The position numbers were made by a program, and so were the translations under genes. The notes under the pieces were generated by a model, which searched no databases, was not told the DNA's origin, and saw only the letters and a program-made list of their open reading frames with translations. A stretch of 64,000 nt of DNA from Microbacterium nanhaiense (lineage in GTDB: Bacteria; Actinomycetota; Actinomycetes; Actinomycetales; Microbacteriaceae), in NCBI RefSeq assembly GCF_014646015.1, contig NZ_BMMQ01000006.1:62001-126000 (forward strand), written 5' to 3'. This document shows positions 1-8,237 of this stretch, in pieces. How positions within the stretch are numbered: the stretch's first letter is position 1; each line of letters opens with the position of its first letter.

Positions 1-726
1 CTAGCGGAGCCCGAACGCGGCCGGGTGGCACCCGGCGCTATCCGAGAGCGCTTCGGCCATCACCGACCCAACCCCGGATATGCGGCTGCTGAGATCGCGC
101 GTTGCGTCGTCGAGTCGCCCGGTGAGATCACGATCATCGCGATCGGTCCACTGACGAACATCGCTGCCGCCATCAATCTCGACGAGCGCGTTGCATCTTC
201 GGTCAAAGAGATCGTGATCATGGGCGGTGCCTTCCAACAGCACACCAACCTGCTGCACATGCCCGGCGAGTTCAACTTCTGGGTCGATGCGGTCGCTGCG
301 CGCGCTGTCATGCGGTCCGGTGCGCCGCTCCGCCTCGTCGGTCTCGACGCGACGCTCAAGGTGCGCCTGACGAGAGAGCACGCAGCCGCGATGTCCGCCA
401 GCGGACGTTCCTTCGGAGCATTCGCGGGCGAGTCGACCACCGCCTGGATCGATGCGATGGCCGCGAAGATGCCCGGCGACCCCGCGCACGCAGACTCGTG
501 CGCCATGCACGACCCGCTCGCCGTTGCAGCGGTGTCGCACCCCGAACTGCTCGAGTGGGCGCCCGCGTGTGTCGATGTCATCGCCTCCGACGAGGCGGGG
601 CGCGGCATCGCCGTCGCCGATCTCCTCATGCACGCCGACTCCCCCGCACCGAACGCGCATATCGCGGTCGATGTCGATGTCGACGGCTTCATGACCTATT
701 TCCTCAATCGCATCAGCAACTACTAG
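1..726 (+). CDS. Nucleoside hydrolase (inosine-uridine preferring type), C-terminal part
   Basis: The reading frame is open to the left window edge, so 241 residues are visible and the N-terminus, which in this family carries the Asp-rich DxDxxxDD calcium site, is missing. Visible family hallmarks are GPLTNIAAA near residue 50, IVIMGGAFQ near 75, an NFWVDAVAARAV segment, and HDPLAVAA near residue 173, whose His-Asp belong to the catalytic and calcium site. The family hydrolyses ribonucleosides to base plus ribose, usually in the cytoplasm. It is followed 22 bases later by a binding-protein gene and then permeases and ribokinase, so I infer a nucleoside uptake and ribose salvage operon. Substrate preference (purine or pyrimidine) cannot be read from this fragment. 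Confidence 0.93.
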   Translation, partial: LAEPERGRVAPGAIRERFGHHRPNPGYAAAEIARCVVESPGEITIIAIGPLTNIAAAINLDERVASSVKEIVIMGGAFQQHTNLLHMPGEFNFWVDAVAARAVMRSGAPLRLVGLDATLKVRLTREHAAAMSASGRSFGAFAGESTTAWIDAMAAKMPGDPAHADSCAMHDPLAVAAVSHPELLEWAPACVDVIASDEAGRGIAVADLLMHADSPAPNAHIAVDVDVDGFMTYFLNRISNY

Positions 727-748
727 CTCCCTCGCGAAAGGTAAGAGC

Positions 749-2065
749 ATGCAACGACGCACCCTCATCGCCGGCACAGGACTCGCCCTCCTTGCCCTCA
801 CCGTCACCGGATGCGGTGGCGGCTCGGATACGCCTTCGGGCAGCGAATCCGACTGGTCCCTTCCGTCCGAAGACCCGACGACCACGATCCAGGTGCTGGG
901 CCAGCACCCCAAGGACAGCGGCATCCTGGAGGTTTTCGAGGCATTCGAGAAGGCCCATCCGACTATCAAGGTCGAGTTCGAAAGCGTGCCGTTCGATCAG
1001 CTCAACTCCGTGCTGGACGCGCGCATCGGCAACAAGGACGGCAACCCCGATGTGTACTGGGCGGATCAGCCCCGCATCGCCGCGCTGTCCGCGCGTGGAT
1101 ACACGGAGCCCCTCTCCCGAGTCTTCGAGGACGAGCTGGGACCGCTCGATGAAGCTCCCATCGAGTCGAGCTCCTTCGACGGCGAACTCTGGGCCCTGCC
1201 CATCGCCAACTCGACGCAGCTCATGTACTACAACAAGACGCTCCTCGACCAGGCGGGGCTCGAGAGTCCATCCGCGGACCCCGCGCAGCGTTTGACCTGG
1301 GAGGAGCTCACGTCAAACGCCAAAAAGGCCGTTGACGCAGGCGCGGGGCAGGGGTTGATGTTCGGGCAGACCGATCGCTATTACCAGTTGGAGGCACTCT
1401 CGTCGTCGCTGGGCGGGTCCGTAGGAGCGAAGGGCGAGGGCAATCTTGAACCCGACTTCACGTCGGATGCGTGGATCGAGGCCATGACCTGGTACGGCTC
1501 GATCTTCGAAGACGGCATCTCCTCCCGAGGCGTGAAGCCGGAGCAGGCGGACGACGAGTTTCTCGCGGGAAACGTCGCATACTTCGTTCAGGGCCCCTGG
1601 TTCCTGCCGACGCTCAACGGCTCCGACATCGATTGGGGCGTCGCTCCCCATCCGTATTTCGAGAGCGGTGAGCCCGTGACCGCCACGGGTTCTTGGTCTC
1701 TCGCGATGAGCCCGTTCTCGGACGACAAGGAAGCTGCAGCGATCTTCATGAAGTGGATGTCGATCGATGACGGCGGCGGCTACTCGACGCACATGCCGGA
1801 GCCCGAGCTACCTGCGAACAGCGAGGGCAAGGAACAGTACTACGAGCGCGACGTGTTCGCCTCTGAGGCAGGTCAGGACGCCGCGGCGATCATCGACTAT
1901 GAGACGCAGAACACTGCGGTCCCACGCGTGCCGACCGTCGGATACGTCGAGTTCGAGGAGATTCTCGGTCGCGCCTACTCCGACATCCGCAACGGCTCCG
2001 ATCCCGCCGGGGCGCTGCAGGCTGCCAGCGACGAGCTCGAAGCGGCATGGGCGAAGTACAAGTGA
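749..2065 (+). CDS. CUT1 ABC transporter solute-binding lipoprotein (nucleoside operon)
   Basis: Extracellular solute-binding protein of family 1, 438 residues, normal length. The N-terminus has two Arg residues, a hydrophobic stretch and the lipobox VTGC with Cys22, so it should be lipid-anchored on the outer face of the membrane. A glycine/serine linker follows, then IQVLGQHPKDSG, typical of the first beta-strand of the mature lobe. GGNYxxG-like sugar signatures are not obvious, so ligand assignment rests on context: nucleoside hydrolase just upstream, ribokinase downstream. The gene ends in TGATG shared with the permease start. A ribonucleoside or ribose-containing ligand is inference. Confidence 0.92.
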   Translation: MQRRTLIAGTGLALLALTVTGCGGGSDTPSGSESDWSLPSEDPTTTIQVLGQHPKDSGILEVFEAFEKAHPTIKVEFESVPFDQLNSVLDARIGNKDGNPDVYWADQPRIAALSARGYTEPLSRVFEDELGPLDEAPIESSSFDGELWALPIANSTQLMYYNKTLLDQAGLESPSADPAQRLTWEELTSNAKKAVDAGAGQGLMFGQTDRYYQLEALSSSLGGSVGAKGEGNLEPDFTSDAWIEAMTWYGSIFEDGISSRGVKPEQADDEFLAGNVAYFVQGPWFLPTLNGSDIDWGVAPHPYFESGEPVTATGSWSLAMSPFSDDKEAAAIFMKWMSIDDGGGYSTHMPEPELPANSEGKEQYYERDVFASEAGQDAAAIIDYETQNTAVPRVPTVGYVEFEEILGRAYSDIRNGSDPAGALQAASDELEAAWAKYK

Positions 2066-3027
2066 TGTCCGCGACTGCGAACGAACGTCGAGCGACGCCG
2101 GAGGCGCCACGCGTCCTCGGCGCCGCCCGCCGGCGTCGGAGAACTCGTGCGCACGACGGCTGGTGGGCGCTCGTATTCCTGCTCCCCGCGCTCATAACGA
2201 TTCTCTCGATGCGCGTTGCTCCGACGGTCAGCGCGTTCTGGGGCTCCCTCCACCAAGGATTCCCCGGTGGCATTCGCGAGCCCGAGTTCGCGGGACTCGC
2301 GAACTATTCGGAGCTCTTCCACAGCCCGGCTTTTCTCCACACCGTCGTCCTGACCTTGATCTTCAACGTGATTCTCAACCCGTTGCAGGTCGCGATCGCT
2401 CTCCTCATCGCGACGCTCATGACGCGTCGGATCCGGCTCGCGGGCATCTGGCGGACGCTCGTCTTCGTTCCCGCTACGATCCCCATCGTCGGCTCGTCGA
2501 TCGTGTGGGGCATTGCAATGCGTCCCCAGGGACCGCTCAACGGCATCCTCGAGGCGCTCGGCCTGCCGGCGCAGCCGTTCTTCACCTCGCCACAGCAAGC
2601 CCTCGCGTCGATCATGCTCGTCGCAACCTGGGTCGGCGTCGGCTACTGGATGATCTTCCTCATCTCAGGAATCGAGAACATTCCCGCCGAGTATTACGAA
2701 GCCGCGCGGCTCGACCGAGCCGGGCCGATCCGGACGTTCTTCTCCATCACGATCCCGATGCTCAAACGGCCGCTGCTCTTCGTGCTCGTCGCCGACACTG
2801 TCGCGAACTTTGTTCTCTTCGTGCCCGTGCAGATGCTGACGAACGGAGGCCCAGAGAACTCGACCACGCTCCAGATGTTCAACGCTTATCGCACCTCATA
2901 CACATACGGAGACAAGACCCTCGGGGCCGCGGAGGTCGTCGTCCTGACCCTCATCATGCTGCTGTTCGTCGCTCTGCAGTTCTGGCTGCTTCGCGAGAAC
3001 AGTGGCGAGACGGGAGCACGCCGATGA
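2065..3027 (+). CDS. CUT1 ABC transporter permease, MalF type (nucleoside operon)
   Basis: Inner-membrane permease of the binding-protein-dependent family, 320 residues, about six membrane segments, beginning with a basic cytoplasmic tail and the first helix near residue 35. The cytoplasmic EAA coupling loop is present as YEAARLDRAGPIRTF near residue 215. I chose the ATG at 2065 because it forms a TGATG junction with the binding-protein stop; an in-frame ATG at 2047 would overlap the upstream gene by 19 bases. It should pair with the next gene as a heterodimer. No ATPase is encoded in the operon, so a shared MsmK-type ATPase elsewhere is expected. Confidence 0.92.
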   Translation: MSATANERRATPEAPRVLGAARRRRRTRAHDGWWALVFLLPALITILSMRVAPTVSAFWGSLHQGFPGGIREPEFAGLANYSELFHSPAFLHTVVLTLIFNVILNPLQVAIALLIATLMTRRIRLAGIWRTLVFVPATIPIVGSSIVWGIAMRPQGPLNGILEALGLPAQPFFTSPQQALASIMLVATWVGVGYWMIFLISGIENIPAEYYEAARLDRAGPIRTFFSITIPMLKRPLLFVLVADTVANFVLFVPVQMLTNGGPENSTTLQMFNAYRTSYTYGDKTLGAAEVVVLTLIMLLFVALQFWLLRENSGETGARR

Positions 3028-3881
3028 GCACGGCAATCCGTCGTCATCGTCGTCGGCTCGATCGACCGTCCAACACCCTGACGCTCATCGCCGTCTTCGT
3101 AACCGCTGTCTTCGCGGTCCCGGTCGTCTGGATGTTCGTCGGATCGATTCGGCCACGAGAAGAGATCTTCGGCTCGCTCTATCCCCTCAGCTGGGACATC
3201 ATCCTCCCCTCACGAGTCACATTCGACAACTACGTCTCTTTGGTCACGGGATCCTTCGGGCGATCGATTCTGAACTCGCTCCTGGTGTGCCTCATCTCGG
3301 TTCTGATCGGCACGCTCGTCTGCGCGATGGCCGCGTACGCTGTTGCCGTTCTCAACTTTCCGGGCAAGGGCGCTGTCTTCACCGTGATCGTCATCAGCTT
3401 CTTGGTGCCGTTCGAGGCGATCGCCATTCCGTTGTCACAGCTGTTCACGGACTGGGGGCTCGCAAACACCCTCATTGGTCTGGTACTTCCAGGGATCGGT
3501 AACGGACTCGCGATCTTCAATCTCAGACAGCACTTCCTTTCCATTCCGAGTTCCTATCGCGAGGCGGCTCACCTCGATGGTGCCTCGGAGCCGCGGGTGT
3601 TCGCCTCGATCTATCTGCCACTCGGTGGCGGCTCGCTGGTGAACTCCGCGCTGTTGATCTTCCTTGGACAATGGAACTCGTTCCTCTGGCCGTTGCTCGT
3701 CGTGTCGGAATCGGACCGCCAGCTTGCGCCCGTCGCACTCGCTCAAGCCTTCGGGGAGCACTCCTCGAACTTCGGTGAGCACTTCGCGGGGGCCGTGATT
3801 TTGTCCTTGATCCCGGCCGTGCTGATGTATACGTTGCAGCGCTCCTTCGGAGGGCTTTCGATCTCGGATGGAGAAAAATGA
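3024..3881 (+). CDS. CUT1 ABC transporter permease, MalG type (nucleoside operon)
   Basis: Second permease, 285 residues, starting with the ATGA overlap at 3024 on the previous stop codon. It has six predicted membrane helices and the coupling loop YREAAHLDGASEPRVF near residue 180. The reading frame stays open for more than a kilobase upstream of 3024, but that part overlaps two other genes and reads as Arg/Pro-rich noise, so it is excluded. The C-terminus overlaps the ribokinase start by four bases (ATGA), which indicates translational coupling through the whole operon. Confidence 0.92.
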   Translation: MSTAIRRHRRRLDRPSNTLTLIAVFVTAVFAVPVVWMFVGSIRPREEIFGSLYPLSWDIILPSRVTFDNYVSLVTGSFGRSILNSLLVCLISVLIGTLVCAMAAYAVAVLNFPGKGAVFTVIVISFLVPFEAIAIPLSQLFTDWGLANTLIGLVLPGIGNGLAIFNLRQHFLSIPSSYREAAHLDGASEPRVFASIYLPLGGGSLVNSALLIFLGQWNSFLWPLLVVSESDRQLAPVALAQAFGEHSSNFGEHFAGAVILSLIPAVLMYTLQRSFGGLSISDGEK

Positions 3882-4798
3882 TGGATCGACCCCTGACCGA
3901 CGTGGTGGTGATCGGGAGCGCGAACCGCGACTATCTCATCCGTGTCGAAGCGATTCCCGCGGCCGGGGAGACTGTGCTGGCGCGCAGTTTGACGAACTCC
4001 TGCGGCGGAAAGGGCGCGAACCAAGCCGTTGCCGCCTCGAGGCTTGGCGCTCGCGTGTCGTTCGTCGGCTGCGTCGGCGACGATGCGGACGGCGCACTCC
4101 TGCTGCGTGAAATGCGCTCAGAAGGTGTTGACGTCGCTGACGTCGAAGTGCTCCACGAGAGCACAACGGGACGCGCGTTCGTTTCCGTCGACGACGCGGG
4201 TGAGAATTGCATCGCCGTTGTGTCTGGAGCGAACGCGAAGGTGAATGCGGCGAAGGTGCGCCGTGTCGTCGAACGTTCGGATCCCCAGTCCATCGTGGTG
4301 CTCCAGGGTGAGATCCCCGCCGATACGGTCGCCGAAGCCGTCCGAAGCGCACAACCGCGTCGGGTCATCGTCAATCTTGCTCCTGTTATCGCTCTGCCGG
4401 ATGACGTGATAGCTGCTGCGGACCCCTTGGTCTTGAACGAACAGGAAGCAGCGACGCTCTCCGGTGTCCCCGTTCATGATGCGGAGAGCGCGCTAGAGGC
4501 GGCCGCAGCGCTCTCCCCCGCGCCGACGAGCGTCGTCATCACGATCGGCGCCGGGGGTGCTGTCTGGTCCGCTGAGGGCACGTCCGGTCATGAGCCGGTG
4601 CGCACGCCCGTCGCCGCGATCGACACGACGGGAGCCGGAGATGCGTTCGTCGGCGCGCTCGCCGCCTCCCTCTCACACGGGAACGGGCTCGCCGACGCTG
4701 TCGGATTCGGGGTGCGTGCAGGCAGCTACGCTGTGAGCAGGCCCGGCGCGCAGGCGTCATACGCTTATTACTCAGACCTCGTGCCCGATCTCGTGTGA
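3878..4798 (+). CDS. rbsK: Ribokinase (PfkB family)
   Basis: Sugar kinase of the PfkB/ribokinase family, 306 residues, normal length. The first PfkB signature is GGKGANQAVAASRLG near residue 45 and the second DTTGAGDAFVGALAA near residue 250, containing the catalytic Asp of the GAGD anion hole. The N-terminal GSANRDYLIRV matches the sugar-binding start of ribokinases. Expected reaction: ribose plus ATP to ribose 5-phosphate, in the cytoplasm. Beside a nucleoside hydrolase this completes nucleoside to ribose 5-phosphate. Two ATG codons lie in tandem at 3878 and 3881; the first makes the ATGA overlap with the permease. Confidence 0.92.
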   Translation: MMDRPLTDVVVIGSANRDYLIRVEAIPAAGETVLARSLTNSCGGKGANQAVAASRLGARVSFVGCVGDDADGALLLREMRSEGVDVADVEVLHESTTGRAFVSVDDAGENCIAVVSGANAKVNAAKVRRVVERSDPQSIVVLQGEIPADTVAEAVRSAQPRRVIVNLAPVIALPDDVIAAADPLVLNEQEAATLSGVPVHDAESALEAAAALSPAPTSVVITIGAGGAVWSAEGTSGHEPVRTPVAAIDTTGAGDAFVGALAASLSHGNGLADAVGFGVRAGSYAVSRPGAQASYAYYSDLVPDLV

Positions 4799-4835
4799 GA
4801 TGCCGTGCATCCGGTCCAAGTGATCGGAGGATGAC

Positions 4836-5870
4836 GTGACGGTGACGAGAGCGGATGTCGCGGCGGCCGCTGGCGTGTCCTCGGCGGTCGTGTCCTACGT
4901 CGTCAACGACGGGCCGCGTCCCGTCTCGCCCGAGACCCGCGCGCGGGTACTCACCGCGATCGACGAACTCGGGTACCGCCCCAACCGCATCGCGTCCGCC
5001 TTGCGCCGAGGCCGGTCCCGGATGGTCGGGTTGGTGACGGAGAGTCCCACTAACCCTTACGTCGCGGAGCTTGCGGAATCGTTCGGGGCATCGTTCATGG
5101 AGCGCGATCTGACGCTCGTGATGGGTTTCTCGAACAACTCACCAGATCGAGAAGCCGCGTTCATCCGTTCTCTCGTGGACCATCGAGTCGATGGCATCAT
5201 CACGGCCACGGGGAATCTCCGGCCGGAGATCCTCGAGTCCCTTGATGGTGTACCGCTCGTGGCCGTCGATCGGGTTCCCGCGCACGAGCATCGTCTCGCC
5301 GGATCGGTGGCGCTGGACAACGCCCACGCGGCACATCTCGCGGTCGATCATCTGTTGGAGCACGGGCACACGATCGTCGCCTGTGTCGGCGGCCCATGGC
5401 AGGCTCCGCTGACGGAGGAGCGGGTGGCCGGCTGGGCGTCTGCGATCGCTCAGTCCGGCGCCGCTGTCGACCAGTCCCTGATCGAGCGTGCGGAGTTCTC
5501 GGTACAGGGCGGGTACGCCGCCGCAATGGCGTTGCTCGGGCCGATGCCGCGACGCCATGGCAATTCGGCGCCGCCGACCGCACTTTTCGTTTCTTCCGAC
5601 GTGCAGGCGATCGGGGTTCTGCAGGCATGCAGCGAACTCGGCATCCGCGTGCCCGGCGATCTTGCGATCGTGTCGATCGACGGAACCGATATGGCTCTGC
5701 GCACCAGCCCGACGCTCACGAGTGTGCGACAACCGCTCGCCGAGATCACCGATCTCGCCGTCGACATCTTGAACGATGCGGTGGTCCACGCCGGCCACGC
5801 GAGCCGTCACGAGGTGCTACGCGGCAATCTCGTCATCGGCCGCAGCTGCGGCTGCGGGCTCGCGCGCTGA
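4836..5870 (+). CDS. LacI family transcriptional regulator (nucleoside operon)
   Basis: 344-residue LacI-type repressor. Residues 3-50 hold the helix-turn-helix (ADVAAAAGVSSAVVSYVVN) and hinge (YRPNRIASALRRGRS), followed by a periplasmic-binding-protein-like effector domain. The GTG start has a GGAGG five bases upstream. It is the last gene of the operon, 37 bases after ribokinase, so autoregulation of nucleoside uptake is the simple reading. The C-terminus ends in a Cys-rich SCGCG motif, common in a subset of LacI regulators. No operator for it is visible in the window, as the operon promoter lies beyond the left edge. Confidence 0.9.
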   Translation: MTVTRADVAAAAGVSSAVVSYVVNDGPRPVSPETRARVLTAIDELGYRPNRIASALRRGRSRMVGLVTESPTNPYVAELAESFGASFMERDLTLVMGFSNNSPDREAAFIRSLVDHRVDGIITATGNLRPEILESLDGVPLVAVDRVPAHEHRLAGSVALDNAHAAHLAVDHLLEHGHTIVACVGGPWQAPLTEERVAGWASAIAQSGAAVDQSLIERAEFSVQGGYAAAMALLGPMPRRHGNSAPPTALFVSSDVQAIGVLQACSELGIRVPGDLAIVSIDGTDMALRTSPTLTSVRQPLAEITDLAVDILNDAVVHAGHASRHEVLRGNLVIGRSCGCGLAR

Positions 5871-5908
5871 GGGAATACTCACGGCGAGCGGGGCGTTGCA
5901 GGGCAGCG

Positions 5909-6946
5909 ATGAGCATCGCACTTTCCGTCCTGGACCTCGTCCCCGTTCGCACGGGGCAAACCTCCGCCGAGGCACTCGCCTCATCGATGGAACTCGTGGC
6001 CGCGGCCGATCGACTCGGGTACCGCCGCTACTGGTTCGCCGAGCATCACAACATGCCGGCCGTCGCGTCGACCTCCCCGCCCGTGCTCATCGCCGCGGCC
6101 GCCGCGCGCACGCAGCGGATCCGGCTCGGATCCGGCGGCGTCATGCTGCCGAACCACGCGCCGCTGATCGTCGGCGAGCAGTTCGCGGCGCTCGAGGCGC
6201 TGGCGCCGGGCCGCATCGACCTCGGGCTCGGTCGCGCCCCCGGTAGCGACCCCGTCATCACCCAGCTCCTGCGTCGCACGGGAACGACGAGCGAGGCCGA
6301 TCAATTCCCGACCCATGTGCAGGACATCCTGCAGCTGATGAGCCCCGAGGGCGCCACCGTGCGCTTCACCTCGGGCGGCACCTACGACGTGCACGCCACC
6401 CCCGATGCGGCCGCCGCGCCGACCGTGTGGCTGCTCGGATCCAGCGACTTCTCGGCGCAGCTCGCGGCGCAGCTCGGCCTGCCCTACGTGTTCGCGAACC
6501 ACTTCGCCGGCGACGGGGTCGAGCGGGCCATGAGCCTCTACCGCCAGGGTTTCGTGCCCTCCGAGCGCCACCCGAAGCCGGAGTCGTTCCTCACGGCGAA
6601 CGTCGTCGTCGCCCCGACCGCCGCCGAGGCGGAGGAGCGCGCGCTGCCCCAGCTGCGGCAGTTCGCCCGGCTCCGCTCCAACAAGCCCTTACAGAAGATC
6701 GAGACGATCGACGAGGTGCTCGCGAACCCCTCGGACGCCCTCGAGCAGTCGCTCATGCAGCAGAACCGCCAGCGCTGGTTCATCGGCGAGGCCGCGGAGG
6801 TCGCCGACCGTCTCTCGGCGTTCGCGGAGGCGCACGGCGTCGACGAGGTCATGATCTCGGCGAGCGCCGGCGCCTACGAGCGCGAGCCCGCCGACGAGAC
6901 GCCGGGCCGCCTGCAGACCCTGGAACTGCTCGCCGCCGCGATGTGA
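5909..6946 (+). CDS. LLM-class flavin-dependent oxidoreductase
   Basis: Luciferase-like monooxygenase family protein of 345 residues with the (beta/alpha)8 barrel core. The group typified by YhbW-like proteins begins with LSVLDLVPVRTG and contains YWFAEHHNMP near residue 40, GSGGVMLPNHAPL near 75 and LGLGRAPGSDP near 110, all present here. Such enzymes use reduced FMN or F420 to oxidise small organic substrates; the substrate here is unknown. The start is the ATG at 5909, 38 bases after the LacI stop. It is not obviously linked functionally to either neighbour and is convergent with the CHAT operon. Confidence 0.9.
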   Translation: MSIALSVLDLVPVRTGQTSAEALASSMELVAAADRLGYRRYWFAEHHNMPAVASTSPPVLIAAAAARTQRIRLGSGGVMLPNHAPLIVGEQFAALEALAPGRIDLGLGRAPGSDPVITQLLRRTGTTSEADQFPTHVQDILQLMSPEGATVRFTSGGTYDVHATPDAAAAPTVWLLGSSDFSAQLAAQLGLPYVFANHFAGDGVERAMSLYRQGFVPSERHPKPESFLTANVVVAPTAAEAEERALPQLRQFARLRSNKPLQKIETIDEVLANPSDALEQSLMQQNRQRWFIGEAAEVADRLSAFAEAHGVDEVMISASAGAYEREPADETPGRLQTLELLAAAM

Positions 6947-6954
6947 CGACGCGT

Positions 6955-7017
6955 GGTCGCCACGGCTTGTCGCCCGCGCTTCGCGTGAGGCGGCCGGCCG
7001 TGGCGAACCTCACGCGA
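6955..7017. terminator. Bidirectional terminator between convergent genes
   Basis: Two interleaved inverted repeats lie between the oxidoreductase and the CHAT gene. One pairs 6955-6966 with 6997-7009 (one bulge); the other pairs TCGCGTGAGG at 6981-6990 with its complement at 7008-7017, which overlaps the CHAT stop codon. Both can end transcription or compete as alternative folds. No clear T-run is seen, as is usual in this GC range. Confidence 0.55.
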
Positions 7018-8227
7018 GGGACGTCGTGAGGGCACCCCAGGTCAGCGGCGAATACGCGGGGTCACCCGTCTTCTCCCAGCGGTCGGCGCGGGCGCGTTGC
7101 CACGCGCAGAGCGCGGTGACCGGATCCGCCGACTCGTGCGCGCCGTCGGTCGCGATCACCATCTCGGCGAAGGCCGAGAACGGCGCCGACGACTCCGTCG
7201 CCGACACCGAGAGTCCCTGCGCCTGCAGCCACTCGAGCCCCACATCCGTCGGCAGCGTCCACCGCGCGCTCGTGACGACGCGCGCTCCCCGCAGGGTGAG
7301 CGCGGCGACGAGACCCACCGGATCCGCGAATCCGGTCTCGCCGCCGGATGCGCAGGCGAGCAGGGCGACCCGCTCGGGGATCCGCCACTCGGCGTCGATG
7401 ATGTCGGCGGCGGTGAGGGGGCGGTGCAGCCCCGCGATCACGTCCGCACCGCCCTGTGTCTCCGGGCCGTCCGTCAGGTGCAGGCGCGTGTCGAGACCGA
7501 ACGTCCCCGTCGTCACGTGCCCGACATAGAGCAGCCTGCCGGCGCCGTCGAGTTCTCCGCGCAGCCGGTCGCGCGACACGTGCGGGCGCCCGCTGTGTCC
7601 GAGCGCGCTCTCGAGGAGCGGTTCGCTCTCGCGCAGCACGGATCCGAGGTTCGGGATGTTGCCCGGGATCGCCGGGTTGATCACGCGCACCGCCGCGGAT
7701 CCGGCCCTCGCGGGGCGCCGTGCCGGCGCGTGCCGGATACTCGCCGGCAGGAGCATCGACACGTCGGAGCAGTGCACCATGCGCTCCCCCTGGTCGATGC
7801 GCAGGGCCTCCCACGGGACGGATCCGAGCGACGGGGACGGCTGGATCCGCACGTGCGGACGCAGGCCCCGCATCAGGAAGTGATTGAGCTCGGCGGCGAG
7901 GCCGCCCGGGAGGAGGCTCCCGGCGAGCGCGGCGGAGAGCCGCTTCTCCTGCTCGACGTCGCCCCACACGCGCCAGGCGCGCTGCAGCGCCGCGTCGACC
8001 GTCTCGCCCGCGACGGGGTTGGGCGAGGCCTGCGCGAAGGCGGCGAGCGCTCCCGCGATGAGCTGCGGCTGGATCCCCCAGATGCGCGGCTTGTCGAGCG
8101 CGTGCTCCCACCGCCACGTCGCCCACAGGCCGCCCTCGTTGGTGTCGACGTACTTCAGCTGCACGACGGGGCTCGCGCCGTCGAAGCCCGAGATCTCGGA
8201 GATCGGCGGGTTCATCATCGTCACCAT
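7010..8227 (-). CDS. CHAT domain (caspase-like) protease, last gene of four-gene operon
   Basis: 405-residue protein with a C-terminal CHAT domain (clan CD cysteine peptidase fold shared with caspases and separase). The expected catalytic pair is visible: His237 in LLYVGHVTTG and Cys292 in ALLACASGGE, spaced about 55 residues apart after hydrophobic strands. Residues 1-140 form an N-terminal region with PSPSLGSVPWEAL, the usual entry to a CHAT domain. CHAT proteases cleave partner proteins and appear in conflict and programmed-death systems such as the TPR-CHAT effector of type III-E CRISPR, but no CRISPR genes occur here. It follows the TPR gene by 10 bases. The start could also be ATG at 8218 or GTG at 8224; a GAGG lies eight bases before 8227. 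Confidence 0.88.
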   Translation of the reverse strand: MVTMMNPPISEISGFDGASPVVQLKYVDTNEGGLWATWRWEHALDKPRIWGIQPQLIAGALAAFAQASPNPVAGETVDAALQRAWRVWGDVEQEKRLSAALAGSLLPGGLAAELNHFLMRGLRPHVRIQPSPSLGSVPWEALRIDQGERMVHCSDVSMLLPASIRHAPARRPARAGSAAVRVINPAIPGNIPNLGSVLRESEPLLESALGHSGRPHVSRDRLRGELDGAGRLLYVGHVTTGTFGLDTRLHLTDGPETQGGADVIAGLHRPLTAADIIDAEWRIPERVALLACASGGETGFADPVGLVAALTLRGARVVTSARWTLPTDVGLEWLQAQGLSVSATESSAPFSAFAEMVIATDGAHESADPVTALCAWQRARADRWEKTGDPAYSPLTWGALTTSLA

Positions 8228-8237
8228 GCCTTCCCCC

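Noticed and set aside
1767..3023. N-terminal extension of the MalG-type permease frame
   Set aside because: It overlaps the binding-protein and MalF-type genes and reads as Arg/Pro-rich noise; the ATGA start at 3024 is proper.
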